Source: Accumulibacter sp. (GTDB lineage: Bacteria; Pseudomonadota; Gammaproteobacteria; Burkholderiales; Rhodocyclaceae). From it: a stretch of DNA of 6,822 nt. The position numbers were made by a program, and so were the translations under genes. Every line of letters starts with the position of its first letter. The stretch's first letter is position 1. The stretch lies in contig JAISQQ010000152.1 of the NCBI GenBank assembly GCA_031274075.1, positions 1-6,822 on the forward strand, given 5' to 3'. The notes beneath the pieces were generated by a model. That model did not search any database. It was not told the origin of the DNA and worked only from the letters and a program-made list of their open reading frames with translations. This document shows positions 1-6,256 of the stretch, one piece after another.

Positions 1-911
1 GAAACCAGGATCGCCCGGATGATCTCGGCCTTGTAGAGGCCGCCGGAAATCAGCAGGCTGTCGGGAACCTTCTTCAGGTCGGCGGGGGACATGGCAATCA
101 CCGTTTCGTTCAGCTCGTGGGCGACCGGAACGCCGCGGACATCGAGAAAAGTCCCCAGGATTTCCCCGATCGCGCCGCATTCCTTGAGCTGCGGAAGACG
201 TTCGCGCACGCTGTTGATGGTCGTCAGCGGAGTCCTGGGCGTCAAGTCGCCGCACGAGACGATGGACAGGTCGGAGCGCCGGGCGCGTTCCATGACTTCG
301 TTGACGCCGCTGTGCTGGAGCAGGAACTCGCGGCTCTCGACGCACGGGCAATAGACCGGCGCGGTGATGTAGTAGCAGTCGGCGCCGAGCGTCTTGGCCA
401 ACTCGGTCGACACGCCGAAGGTGTTGGTTTCGGAGCCGCGCGTCAGGCCGCCCATCAGGGAAACGACCGAGCTGTCGCGCAGCCTGCGCGATCGCAGTTG
501 CTTGATGGTGACGCTCAGCGTGCGGCCCCAGCCGACCGAAATACCCTGCCCGTCGACGATCATTTCATCGAGCAGCGACGCGGCGGCTTCGCCGAGCATG
601 CGCCGCTGCGGCTCGTCGCGCTCTTGTTCGTCACTATCACTACCCAGCGCCGGAACGACCGCCGCCGATTTCAGGCCGTAGGCTTCCTTCAGCCTTTCCT
701 CGAGTTCCACGCAAGCGGCCAGGGGCAGGCGGACGTCGATGATCACCGAACCGTCCGCCCGCAACTGGCCGGCGATCTTGTTGACCCGCGCCCGGGCGAT
801 GCCCAGGCGGTCGGAAATTTCCTGCTGCGTCATTCCGGCGACGAAGTAATACCACGCGATGCGGGCGCGCAGTTGCTCGCCGGCGAGCTTGCCCGGTTCG
901 ACAGTGTTCAT
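1..911 (-). CDS. SorC/DeoR-type sugar-sensing transcriptional regulator (EryD-like), C-terminus outside window
   Basis: This is a DNA-binding regulator that probably senses a phosphorylated sugar intermediate and controls the divergent operon. Reading down from 911 gives 303 uninterrupted codons to the window edge. SorC proteins are usually about 315-330 residues, so only the last 10-25 are missing. An N-terminal helix-turn-helix lies at about residues 28-51 ([20 protein letters not shown]), preceded by the typical [12 protein letters not shown] segment. The rest is the SorC sugar-binding domain, with [23 protein letters not shown] and a [10 protein letters not shown] segment. An in-frame ATG five codons upstream (926) is an alternative start. 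Neither start has a strong Shine-Dalgarno, but a weak GGA sits 10 nt before 911. Its position next to three tetrulose-phosphate isomerase homologues resembles eryD in Brucella and rhizobia. Family is confident; ligand is inferred from neighbours. Confidence 0.9.
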   Translation of the reverse strand, partial: MNTVEPGKLAGEQLRARIAWYYFVAGMTQQEISDRLGIARARVNKIAGQLRADGSVIIDVRLPLAACVELEERLKEAYGLKSAAVVPALGSDSDEQERDEPQRRMLGEAAASLLDEMIVDGQGISVGWGRTLSVTIKQLRSRRLRDSSVVSLMGGLTRGSETNTFGVSTELAKTLGADCYYITAPVYCPCVESREFLLQHSGVNEVMERARRSDLSIVSCGDLTPRTPLTTINSVRERLPQLKECGAIGEILGTFLDVRGVPVAHELNETVIAMSPADLKKVPDSLLISGGLYKAEIIRAILV

Positions 912-974
912 GGCGGTGTCGTCCATGCGGGTTCGGCGGGAGATTTCCCTGGAAAAAGCAAATTGCCAGCTGCG

Positions 975-1003
975 ACTATAGCCGTGTTTCGTGTGTCGAA
1001 CAA
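975..1003 (-). promoter_or_regulatory. Putative sigma70 promoter for the SorC-type regulator
   Basis: On the minus strand a -35 box TTGTTC (1003-998) and a -10 box TATAGT (980-975) are separated by exactly 17 bp, which puts the start of transcription near 968, about 55 nt before the ATG. The -35 shares its DNA with that of the opposing operon promoter and with the AACA-AA-TGTT dyad, so regulator binding here would also repress its own gene. The assignment rests on consensus matching only. Confidence 0.5.
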
Positions 1004-1008
1004 ATGTT
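999..1008. promoter_or_regulatory. Candidate operator of the SorC-type regulator
   Basis: The dyad AACA-AA-TGTT lies in the middle of the divergent gap and overlaps the -35 regions of both promoters. AACA/TGTT half-sites resemble those I recall for SorC/DeoR-type regulators of sugar genes, such as LsrR and B. subtilis DeoR. A looser outer pair, TTTCG at 987-991 and CGAAA at 1014-1018, surrounds it, centred one base away. Assignment to the neighbouring regulator is inference from position. Confidence 0.4.
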
Positions 1009-1035
1009 GCGCGCGAAATACAAAAGTGCTATATA
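1007..1035 (+). promoter_or_regulatory. Putative sigma70 promoter of the tetrulose-phosphate operon
   Basis: A -35 box TTGCGC (1007-1012) and a -10 box TATATA (1030-1035) are 17 bp apart. A TGC immediately before the -10 makes an extended -10 element, which can compensate for the poor -35. Transcription would start near 1042, giving a leader of about 50 nt before the first gene. An overlapping TATACT (1032-1037) is an alternative -10. Confidence 0.55.
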
Positions 1036-1090
1036 CTGCCGCGTATTTGATCGACGACCCTTCGAACCATTCAGGAAAGGCTGGAGAAAC

Positions 1091-1555
1091 ATGAAGATTG
1101 CGATCGCCGGAGACAGCGCCGGGGTAGGCTTGGCGGGCGTTCTCGTTGCGTATCTGGAAAACCGCCCGGGCATCGAGGCGGTGGACATGAGCCAATCGCC
1201 GACCGGGGCGGCGGGCGAATACTATGCGTACATCGCCGAGCGCGTGGCGCAGGCCATCCTCGCCGGACAGTATGACCGGGGCATCCTGATCTGCGGCACG
1301 GGGATCGGCGTCGCGATGTCGGCCAACAAGGTGCCGGGCATCCGCGCGGCGCAGACGCACGATACTTTTTCGGCGCAGCGCGCGGCCAAGAGCAACAACG
1401 CCCACATCATCACCTTCGGCGCCCGCGTGATCGGGCCCGAACTGGCGAAGACCATCGTCGACGCCTGGCTGGTCTCCGAATTCGATCCGCAGGGGCCGTC
1501 GGCCGGCAACGTCGCCGCGGTCGATGAACTCGATCGGAAATACCGCCAGCCATAG
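1091..1555 (+). CDS. eryI: RpiB/LacAB-family sugar-phosphate isomerase, probable D-erythrulose-4-phosphate isomerase (EryI/DerI type)
   Basis: A cytoplasmic aldose-ketose isomerase of 154 residues, the normal length for RpiB. The likely reaction is D-erythrulose 4-phosphate to D-erythrose 4-phosphate, the last step into the pentose phosphate pathway; ribose/ribulose 5-phosphate interconversion is the alternative. The phosphate-binding and catalytic block [19 protein letters not shown] is intact (Cys68, Thr70), followed by [16 protein letters not shown] and ITFGARVIG. The N-terminus reads GDSAG where classical RpiB has DHAG/DHGG; I recall the DSAG form and the C-terminal [13 protein letters not shown] from tetrose-type members. 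The start at 1091 is preceded by GGAG (1083-1086); a longer open frame reaches back to 1004 but would run through the promoter region. First gene of the operon, 67 nt before the TPI-like gene. Family certain, substrate inferred from context. Confidence 0.85.
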   Translation: MKIAIAGDSAGVGLAGVLVAYLENRPGIEAVDMSQSPTGAAGEYYAYIAERVAQAILAGQYDRGILICGTGIGVAMSANKVPGIRAAQTHDTFSAQRAAKSNNAHIITFGARVIGPELAKTIVDAWLVSEFDPQGPSAGNVAAVDELDRKYRQP

Positions 1556-1622
1556 ATCCGGGAAAAAGCGGTCGATCCGGCGGACACGGCAAAAAATCCA
1601 ACAACGGTGGGGGCGATAGGCG

Positions 1623-2420
1623 ATGCGCAGGCTGGTGGCCGGGACGGGCTGGAAAATGAACAACGGCATCGCGGCTTCGCGCCGCTATGCCGAGGAGCTG
1701 AAGGCGCGGATCGCGCCGCTCGATACCTCGGCGATCGACATCTACGTCTTGCCGCCCTTCACCTCGCTGGCCGCGGCGGCGCAGGCCTTCGCCGGCTCGC
1801 CGGTGGCCGTCGGCGGACAGAACATGCACTGGGAGGATTCTGGAAGCTGGACCGGGGAAATCTCGGCGCCGATGCTGCTCGAAGCCGGATGCCGCTACGT
1901 CGAGCTGGCGCATTCCGAGCGTTTGCAGCACTTCGGCGAGACTTACGCGCAGGTGCGGCGCAAGGTCGACAAGGCCATGAGCGCTGGCCTGGTCCCGGTC
2001 GTCTGCCTTGGCGAGAGCGCGCCGGAGAAGGCCGAAGGACGCGCCGACGCGGTGCTTGCCGGGCAGTTGCTGGCCTCGATCGACGGACAGCCGGACGAGC
2101 GCATTCCGGAAATCATCCTCGCCTACGAACCGCGCTGGGCGATCGGCGCGGCGGAGGCGGCGTCGCCCAGCTACGTCGAGGAGAGGCACCGCGCGCTGCG
2201 CGCCGTGCTGCGCGAACACCGCGGCGAAAGCGTCGCCGAACGCACGCGCATCATCTACGGCGGCTCGGTGACGCCGGAGAACGGAGGGGCGATCCTCGCT
2301 CTCGGGGATGTCGACGGACTGTTCGTCGGGCGCGCGGCCTGGGAGCCCGGAGGTTTCGCCCGCATCGTCGAATTGGTGGCCGGCGCGGCGAAGAGGAAAG
2401 CGGCGGCACGCAAGCCGTGA
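1623..2420 (+). CDS. eryH: Triosephosphate isomerase paralogue, probable L-erythrulose-1-phosphate isomerase (EryH type)
   Basis: A 265-residue TIM-barrel enzyme of the triosephosphate isomerase family. The probable reaction is L-erythrulose 1-phosphate to D-erythrulose 4-phosphate. The three catalytic residues are present: Lys11 in GTGWKMN, His97 in AHSERLQHFGET, and Glu169 in AYEPRWAIG on the mobile loop. The phosphate grippers YGGSV and VDGLFVGRAAW are also present. Housekeeping TPI normally has an Asn in the GNWKMN motif; here that place is Gly (GTGWKMN), and the C-terminal GRAAWEPGGF also differs from the usual GGASL. Both point to the tetrulose-specific paralogues recalled from erythritol clusters (GTSWKMN there). 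The ATG at 1623 has AGG two bases upstream and a G-rich run (GGTGGGGG) about 8 nt before it. A true TPI acting on DHAP from the kinase remains possible. Confidence 0.83.
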   Translation: MRRLVAGTGWKMNNGIAASRRYAEELKARIAPLDTSAIDIYVLPPFTSLAAAAQAFAGSPVAVGGQNMHWEDSGSWTGEISAPMLLEAGCRYVELAHSERLQHFGETYAQVRRKVDKAMSAGLVPVVCLGESAPEKAEGRADAVLAGQLLASIDGQPDERIPEIILAYEPRWAIGAAEAASPSYVEERHRALRAVLREHRGESVAERTRIIYGGSVTPENGGAILALGDVDGLFVGRAAWEPGGFARIVELVAGAAKRKAAARKP

Positions 2421-2433
2421 AAACACCGTAGCA

Positions 2434-2473
2434 CCGCAACACTGAAACCCCGCAACCCCTTGTGTCGTTGCGG
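2434..2473 (+). repeat. CCGCAAC direct repeats with an inverted copy (intergenic hairpin)
   Basis: In the 88-nt gap between the TPI-like and TIM-barrel genes, CCGCAAC occurs at 2434-2440 and again at 2450-2456, and its complement GTTGCGG at 2467-2473. Either left copy can pair with the right arm in a perfect 7-bp stem (loop 10 nt or 26 nt). TTT follows the right arm without a real U-tract, so a weak intra-operon attenuator or mRNA-processing hairpin is more likely than a full terminator. No function is shown. Confidence 0.45.
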
Positions 2474-2508
2474 TTTGGACTTGAGATTGAGGATGATCTG
2501 GAGGGTAG

Positions 2509-3465
2509 ATGATGTCAGAGCAGAAGACCGAAAACCGCCGTAAACCGAAGTGGAACCGCGATACCTGGCCGATCGCGGCGGCGATGATCAATTTCCCTGG
2601 GGTGTTGCCGGATGGCCGCCTGGTGCAGGAACAATCGCCCGAACAGTGGGCCGAATCCCTGCGGCAAGTGGCCGACGCCGGTTTCAGCGAACTCGACCCG
2701 ACCGATAGCTGGCTGCGCGTGGCCGACCTCCCGCCGGAGCGCCGGCGTGAATTCGTCCAGCTCGCCAGGAACCTCGGCCTGGGCATCCCGGCGATTTCCA
2801 CCTCGCGCAAGAGCCCGATCGATCCGGAGCAGGGCGACGACAACCTCGCCTACTGCCACCGGGTGATCGAAACCGCCGCCGAAATCGGCGCCGGCGCCGT
2901 ATGCTTCGGCCTGTTCGGCGCCTTCACCGAGGCGCAGAAGCAGCAACTCTGGTTCTGGACCGCCGACGGCGTCAAGAACCCCGAGGATCCGGCGACTTAC
3001 CAAAAAGCCGTCGCGCGCATCCGCGAACTCGGCAAGCACGCCGAAGAGTACGGCATCGAAGTTTCCCTGGAAATGTATGAAGACACCTACATCGGCACCG
3101 CCGACGGCGCCGTCCGTTTCGTAAATGACGTCGGCGTCCCGGCGGTCGGCATCAACGCCGACATCGGCAACCTGGTGCGCCTGCACCGGCCGGTCGAACA
3201 CTGGCGGTCGATGATCGACAAGGTGGTGCCCTACGCCAAATACTGGCACGTCAAGAACTACATGCGCGTCGAAGACCCGGCGCACGGGCTGATCGTCTCG
3301 TATCCGACCTCGCTGGCGCTGGGCATCATCGACTACCGGGAGGCGATCCGGAAAGCCCTGGCGCAGGGCTACGAAAGCGCCTTCCTGTGCGAACACTACG
3401 GCGGCGACGGACTCTCGGTCTGCGCCATGAACCGCGATTATCTGCGTACCATCCTGCCACGATAA
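2509..3465 (+). CDS. eryC: Xylose-isomerase-like TIM-barrel sugar-phosphate isomerase/epimerase, probable erythrulose-1-phosphate 3-epimerase (EryC type)
   Basis: A 318-residue protein of the AP-endonuclease-2/xylose-isomerase-like superfamily. These are metal-dependent TIM barrels that epimerise or isomerise ketoses. The expected metal ligands are all visible in order: Glu188 (LEMYED), Asp218 (NADIGN), His247 (WHVKN) and Glu295 (CEHYGG). In Brucella, EryC, which I recall as belonging to this superfamily, interconverts D- and L-erythrulose 1-phosphate, and the neighbours here are its two partner isomerases. The start is an ATGATG doublet: GGAGG (2500-2504) is 4 nt from the first ATG and 7 nt from the second, so 2512 may be the real start. 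The stop is 17 nt before the kinase start, indicating co-transcription and perhaps coupled translation. Superfamily is confident. Action on the phosphorylated or the free sugar, and the exact stereochemistry, are inferred. Confidence 0.8.
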   Translation: MMSEQKTENRRKPKWNRDTWPIAAAMINFPGVLPDGRLVQEQSPEQWAESLRQVADAGFSELDPTDSWLRVADLPPERRREFVQLARNLGLGIPAISTSRKSPIDPEQGDDNLAYCHRVIETAAEIGAGAVCFGLFGAFTEAQKQQLWFWTADGVKNPEDPATYQKAVARIRELGKHAEEYGIEVSLEMYEDTYIGTADGAVRFVNDVGVPAVGINADIGNLVRLHRPVEHWRSMIDKVVPYAKYWHVKNYMRVEDPAHGLIVSYPTSLALGIIDYREAIRKALAQGYESAFLCEHYGGDGLSVCAMNRDYLRTILPR

Positions 3466-3482
3466 ACAAAGAGGAACCCGAC

Positions 3483-5189
3483 ATGACCTGCGTATTCGAT
3501 CACCCCGAAGAATTTGCAACGACCGCCCTGGCCGGCTTTGCCTCGGTTTATTCCCGCGCCGTGTGGCTGGTCAACGGCGGCGTCGTGCGTTCGACGGCCA
3601 CGCCGGAAGGCAAGGTCGCCATCGTCGTCGGCGGCGGATCGGGCCACTATCCGGCCTTTGCCGGCTTCGTCGGGCCGGGCCTGGCCGACGCCGCGGTGGC
3701 CGGCGACATCTTCGCCTCGCCGTCGACGCACCTGGCGGTCAACGTCTGCCGCAAGGCGCATCGCGGTGGCGGCGTGCTGCTCGGCTTCGGCAAGTACGCC
3801 GGCGACCTGCTCAACTTCGGCCTGGCCGCCGAGCGCCTGATTTCGGAAGGCATCGACGTGCGCCTGCTGCCGGTCACCGACGACGTCGCCAGCGCGCCGC
3901 CGGAAAAAGCCGGCGAGCGGCGCGGCGTGGCCGGCGACCTGGCCGTGTTCAAGATCGCCGGCGCCGCGGCGGAAGCCGGCCTGAACCTCGACGAGGTCGA
4001 GCGCGTGGCGATCAAGGCCAACAAGGCCACCGTTTCGTTCGGCGTCGCCTTTTCCGGCTGCACGCTGCCGGGCGCCCGCGAGCCCTTGTTCACCGTGCCG
4101 CCGCAACGCATCGGCGTCGGCCTCGGCATCCACGGCGAGCCGGGAATCAGCGAGGTCGACTTGATACCGGCGAGCGAACTGGCCAGGATGCTGGTGGACA
4201 AGCTCGTCGTCGAGAAGCCCGCCGGCTCGAACGGCCGTGTCGCGGTCATCCTCAACGGCCTGGGCAATACCAAGTACGAGGAACTGTTCGTGCTCTGGGT
4301 CGGCGTCGAGGCCGAATTGAAGAAGGCCGGACTGACGCCGGTCGAGCCGGAAGTCGGCGAATACGTCACCAGCCTGGACATGGCCGGCTGTTCGCTGACC
4401 CTGACCTGGCTCGACGACGAACTGGAAGAATTGTGGCGCGCGCCGTCCGACGCCCCGGTGCTGCGCCGCGGCGCGATCATTCCAAGGCAAGCCGTGCCGG
4501 CGCCGCTCGACCAGGAGGAAGAACTCAAGTTCGGCCCGGCCTCCGCCGTGTCGAAGGAAGACGGCCAATGCGTCGCCCGCGTGCTGGCCAAGGTCGCCGC
4601 CGCGCTGCGCGAAGCCGAAGCGGAACTGGGAAGGATCGACGCCCGCGCCGGCGACGGCGATCACGGCCAGGGCATGACGCGCGGCTCGGCCGCCGCGGTC
4701 GAGGGCGCGCAAAAGGCCGTCGCCGCCGGCGCCGGCGCGGCCAGCGTGCTGGCCGCCGCGGCCAATGCCTGGGCCGACCGCGCCGGCGGCGCTTCCGGCG
4801 CGCTGTGGGGATTGGCCCTGCGCACCTGGAGCGGCAAGTTGAGCGACGAAGCCAAACTGAGCGCCGAAGCCGTCGCCAAGGGCGCGCAGGCCGGCCTGGA
4901 AGCGATCATGCGCCTCGGCGGCGCGAAGCTCGGCGACAAGACGCTGGTCGACGCTTTCGTACCGTTCGTAAACGCGCTCAAGGAAGAAGTCGCCAAGGCT
5001 AAACCCCTGGCCGATGCCTGGGCGCTCGCGGCGGAAGCCGCGACGCGGGCGGCGGAAGCCACCAAGCAACTCACCCCCAAACTCGGCCGCGCCAAATCGC
5101 ACACCCAGCGCAGCCTGGGCCATCCGGACGCCGGCGCGGTCTCGCTGGCGCTATGCGCGCGCGTCGTCGCCGAAGCCATCAAGGGGTGA
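3483..5189 (+). CDS. Single-chain DhaK-DhaL family kinase, probable erythrulose kinase (LerK/DerK-like)
   Basis: A 568-residue ATP-dependent kinase with the DhaK substrate domain (about 1-330), a linker, and the DhaL nucleotide domain (about 375-568). This is the Citrobacter-type fused form, not the PTS-dependent one. DhaK shows GGGSGHYPAF with His55, Asp108 in KYAGDLLNFG, and His217 in GIHGEPG, the residue that binds the ketose carbonyl covalently in this family. DhaL shows the Mg-binding aspartates 386, 391 and 393 (DARAGDGDHGQG), GGASGALWG and GDKTLVDAF. Two motifs differ from dihydroxyacetone kinases: GKYAGD replaces NYTGD, and the end reads GRAKSHTQRSLGHPDAG where a RASYLGERS-type motif is usual. 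With three tetrulose-phosphate isomerases upstream, D- or L-erythrulose is the likely substrate; dihydroxyacetone remains possible. GAGGA (3471-3475) lies 7 nt before the chosen ATG. Last gene of the operon, directly followed by a terminator. Confidence 0.87.
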   Translation: MTCVFDHPEEFATTALAGFASVYSRAVWLVNGGVVRSTATPEGKVAIVVGGGSGHYPAFAGFVGPGLADAAVAGDIFASPSTHLAVNVCRKAHRGGGVLLGFGKYAGDLLNFGLAAERLISEGIDVRLLPVTDDVASAPPEKAGERRGVAGDLAVFKIAGAAAEAGLNLDEVERVAIKANKATVSFGVAFSGCTLPGAREPLFTVPPQRIGVGLGIHGEPGISEVDLIPASELARMLVDKLVVEKPAGSNGRVAVILNGLGNTKYEELFVLWVGVEAELKKAGLTPVEPEVGEYVTSLDMAGCSLTLTWLDDELEELWRAPSDAPVLRRGAIIPRQAVPAPLDQEEELKFGPASAVSKEDGQCVARVLAKVAAALREAEAELGRIDARAGDGDHGQGMTRGSAAAVEGAQKAVAAGAGAASVLAAAANAWADRAGGASGALWGLALRTWSGKLSDEAKLSAEAVAKGAQAGLEAIMRLGGAKLGDKTLVDAFVPFVNALKEEVAKAKPLADAWALAAEAATRAAEATKQLTPKLGRAKSHTQRSLGHPDAGAVSLALCARVVAEAIKG

Positions 5190-5221
5190 GGTCGTAAACG
5201 AACCTCCGCTCTCCCGACCCG

Positions 5222-5265
5222 GACGGCCGTGGCAAGAAATCCGACTGTTTCTTGCCACGGCTGTC
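5222..5265 (+). terminator. Operon terminator hairpin
   Basis: An 18-bp stem (5222-5239 with 5248-5265) is perfect apart from one G-U pair and encloses an 8-nt loop, TCCGACTG. It begins 33 nt after the kinase stop codon. Only TTT follows the stem, so the U-tract is weak, but the stem is unusually long and its right arm itself starts with TTTCTT. The left arm ends in AAA, so it may also work against transcription from the insertion-sequence side. Confidence 0.8.
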
Positions 5266-5340
5266 TTTGAGAGTGCTGACTGATATATAGATTCGTGATA
5301 ACTGGATCGTTGCCGGTCGGAACCGAGCCAAGCGCAAAGC

Positions 5341-5599
5341 CTTCTGGCCGATGGCGGCTATGTGGGCGAGCCTTTTGTGCAAGGCGTGTGCGATATTCTG
5401 GGTGAGCGCTTCACCGTGCGGATCGCCAAACGAAACAAGCCGCACCTTCAAGGTCATGCCCAAACGCTGGATCGTCGAACGCCGCTTTGCCTGGCTGGGG
5501 GAAAACCGAAGGCTCTGGAAAAACTGCGAACGAAAACTCAACACCCGCCTGCAATTCATCCATTTGGCCTTTTTGGCGCTCGTACTCAAAAGATCGTAA
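5341..5599 (+). pseudogene. IS5-family transposase, C-terminal remnant with frameshift
   Basis: The reading frame from 5341 gives LLADGGYVGEPFVQG and ends in IAKRNKPH. The next frame then continues with TFKVMPKRWIVERRFAWL, GENRRLWKNCERKLNTRLQF and IHLAFLALVLKRS, to a TAA at 5597-5599. These match the last catalytic region (ADGGY, then RWIVERxFAW with the final Glu) of IS5-family DDE transposases. The frame change at about 5445-5451 is explained by loss of one dinucleotide from a CACACC sequence (now CACC). The N-terminal two thirds, with the first catalytic Asp, is missing: codons upstream of 5338 contain stops (5296-5301) and no recognisable homology. The gene cannot make an active enzyme. 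Confidence 0.78.
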
Positions 5600-5610
5600 A
5601 CAGGTTCTAA

Positions 5611-6214
5611 AGTCTGTTCGCTGGTCACATAAGGGCCGGTCTGGGCATGGCATAAGGTGTGGGTGCCGCATTCGGCCAGGGCCACGAAACACAGGTGTGG
5701 AAATACGCACTGGTCACGCGCAACGCCCGGATAGCCGAAGTGTTAGGCGTTCGCCTGTTCATCGAGCCTCTCCAGGGTGGAAGCGTCGAGGGTCATGACC
5801 CGCAAGCTTGCATAAAACACCCGGCATCTGTGCCGGACCGTGGGAGCGAACCGGCTCTTGATAAAGTTGCGGCGGCGGCGCAGAGCCCACTTGCCTGCGC
5901 ACTTGCGAGAGGGCGCCTTTGCTCACGCTCGCCCGGGATACCCCTTCGTCTCCCAGTATCGGGCGCAGTCCTTCGAGCACCGGATGCCGCACTTCTTCGC
6001 AGGCTTCTTGCCCGTACAGCACCCTCGCCATCACGAAATACACCAGCACTTCGTGCGGCAGGTCTCGCTGGCGCTTACTCTGCGCATCATGCTCCGCCAG
6101 AACTGGCCTGACCTCGTCCAGAGGACAGTTCAAGGCCGGAAAACCGATCGTCAGATAATCGGCCAGCCGCGCTCCCGCTGATAGCTTCGCCTGACCCGCG
6201 CCCTGGCGATTCCT
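5611..6214 (-). pseudogene. IS4-family transposase, N-terminal half, frameshifted and truncated
   Basis: Reading down the minus strand, LSAGARLADYLTIGFPALNC, RQRDLPHEVLVYFVMARVLY and ASVSKGALSQVRRQVGSAP match the N-terminal domain of IS4-family transposases. After a frameshift near 5810-5820 the protein continues with FYASLRVMTLDASTLERLDE, where the Asp codon at 5787-5785 is probably the first catalytic residue. HFGYPGVARDQCVFPHL and TGPYVTSEQ follow. A TAA at 5745-5743 interrupts the normally conserved NAxHFG motif. Homology stops at about 5611, where the IS5 remnant begins, so the second catalytic Asp and the Glu are lost. The start also looks damaged: the expected MARARVR reads ATC GCC AGG GCG (from 6214) and lies out of frame with the rest. 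Confidence 0.75.
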
Positions 6215-6226
6215 ACACCGTGATAC

Positions 6227-6256
6227 GGCTATATTGATGGGGGATTATTTATAGCC
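6227..6256. repeat. Inverted repeat GGCTATA / TATAGCC
   Basis: GGCTATA (6227-6233) and TATAGCC (6250-6256) form a perfect 7-bp inverted repeat with a 16-nt AT-rich spacer, just upstream of the IS4-family pseudogene start. It could be a relic of the element's promoter or end region, but neither a second copy nor a known IS end was recognised. Confidence 0.35.

Larger units (their letters stand above)
5290..6240. mobile_element. Insertion-sequence debris: IS5-family remnant joined to IS4-family remnant
   Basis: Two unrelated transposase fragments in opposite orientation meet at about 5606-5611. The IS5 part keeps only its 3' end and the IS4 part only its 5' half. CTAA at 5607-5610 fits the YTAR target preference of IS5-group elements, so the IS5 copy may have inserted into the IS4 copy, with a later deletion removing its 5' part. 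Outer limits are approximate because no complete terminal inverted repeat pair can be found. Confidence 0.65.

Noticed and set aside
117..1094. Plus-strand 325-codon frame across the regulator gene
   Set aside because: Antisense shadow of the SorC-type regulator, which has a convincing helix-turn-helix and sugar-binding domain on the minus strand.
1410..2843. 477-codon minus-strand frame across three plus-strand genes
   Set aside because: It overlaps three genes with intact catalytic motifs, and its Arg/Pro-rich product resembles no family.
3438..5123. 561-codon open frame antisense to the kinase gene
   Set aside because: It mirrors the codon structure of a GC-rich gene, contains low-complexity Ala/Gly/Arg/Asp sequence with no recognisable motif, and the plus-strand protein has full family motifs.
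5193..5602. TCGTAAAC at 5193-5200 and 5595-5602 as ends of the IS5 element
   Set aside because: The copies are in direct, not inverted, orientation and the match ends after eight bases, so they are not terminal inverted repeats.
5179..5685. 168-codon minus-strand frame read as one gene
   Set aside because: Only its first 25 or so residues are IS4 transposase; the remainder is antisense to the IS5 remnant and the terminator, so it is a chance fusion of debris.
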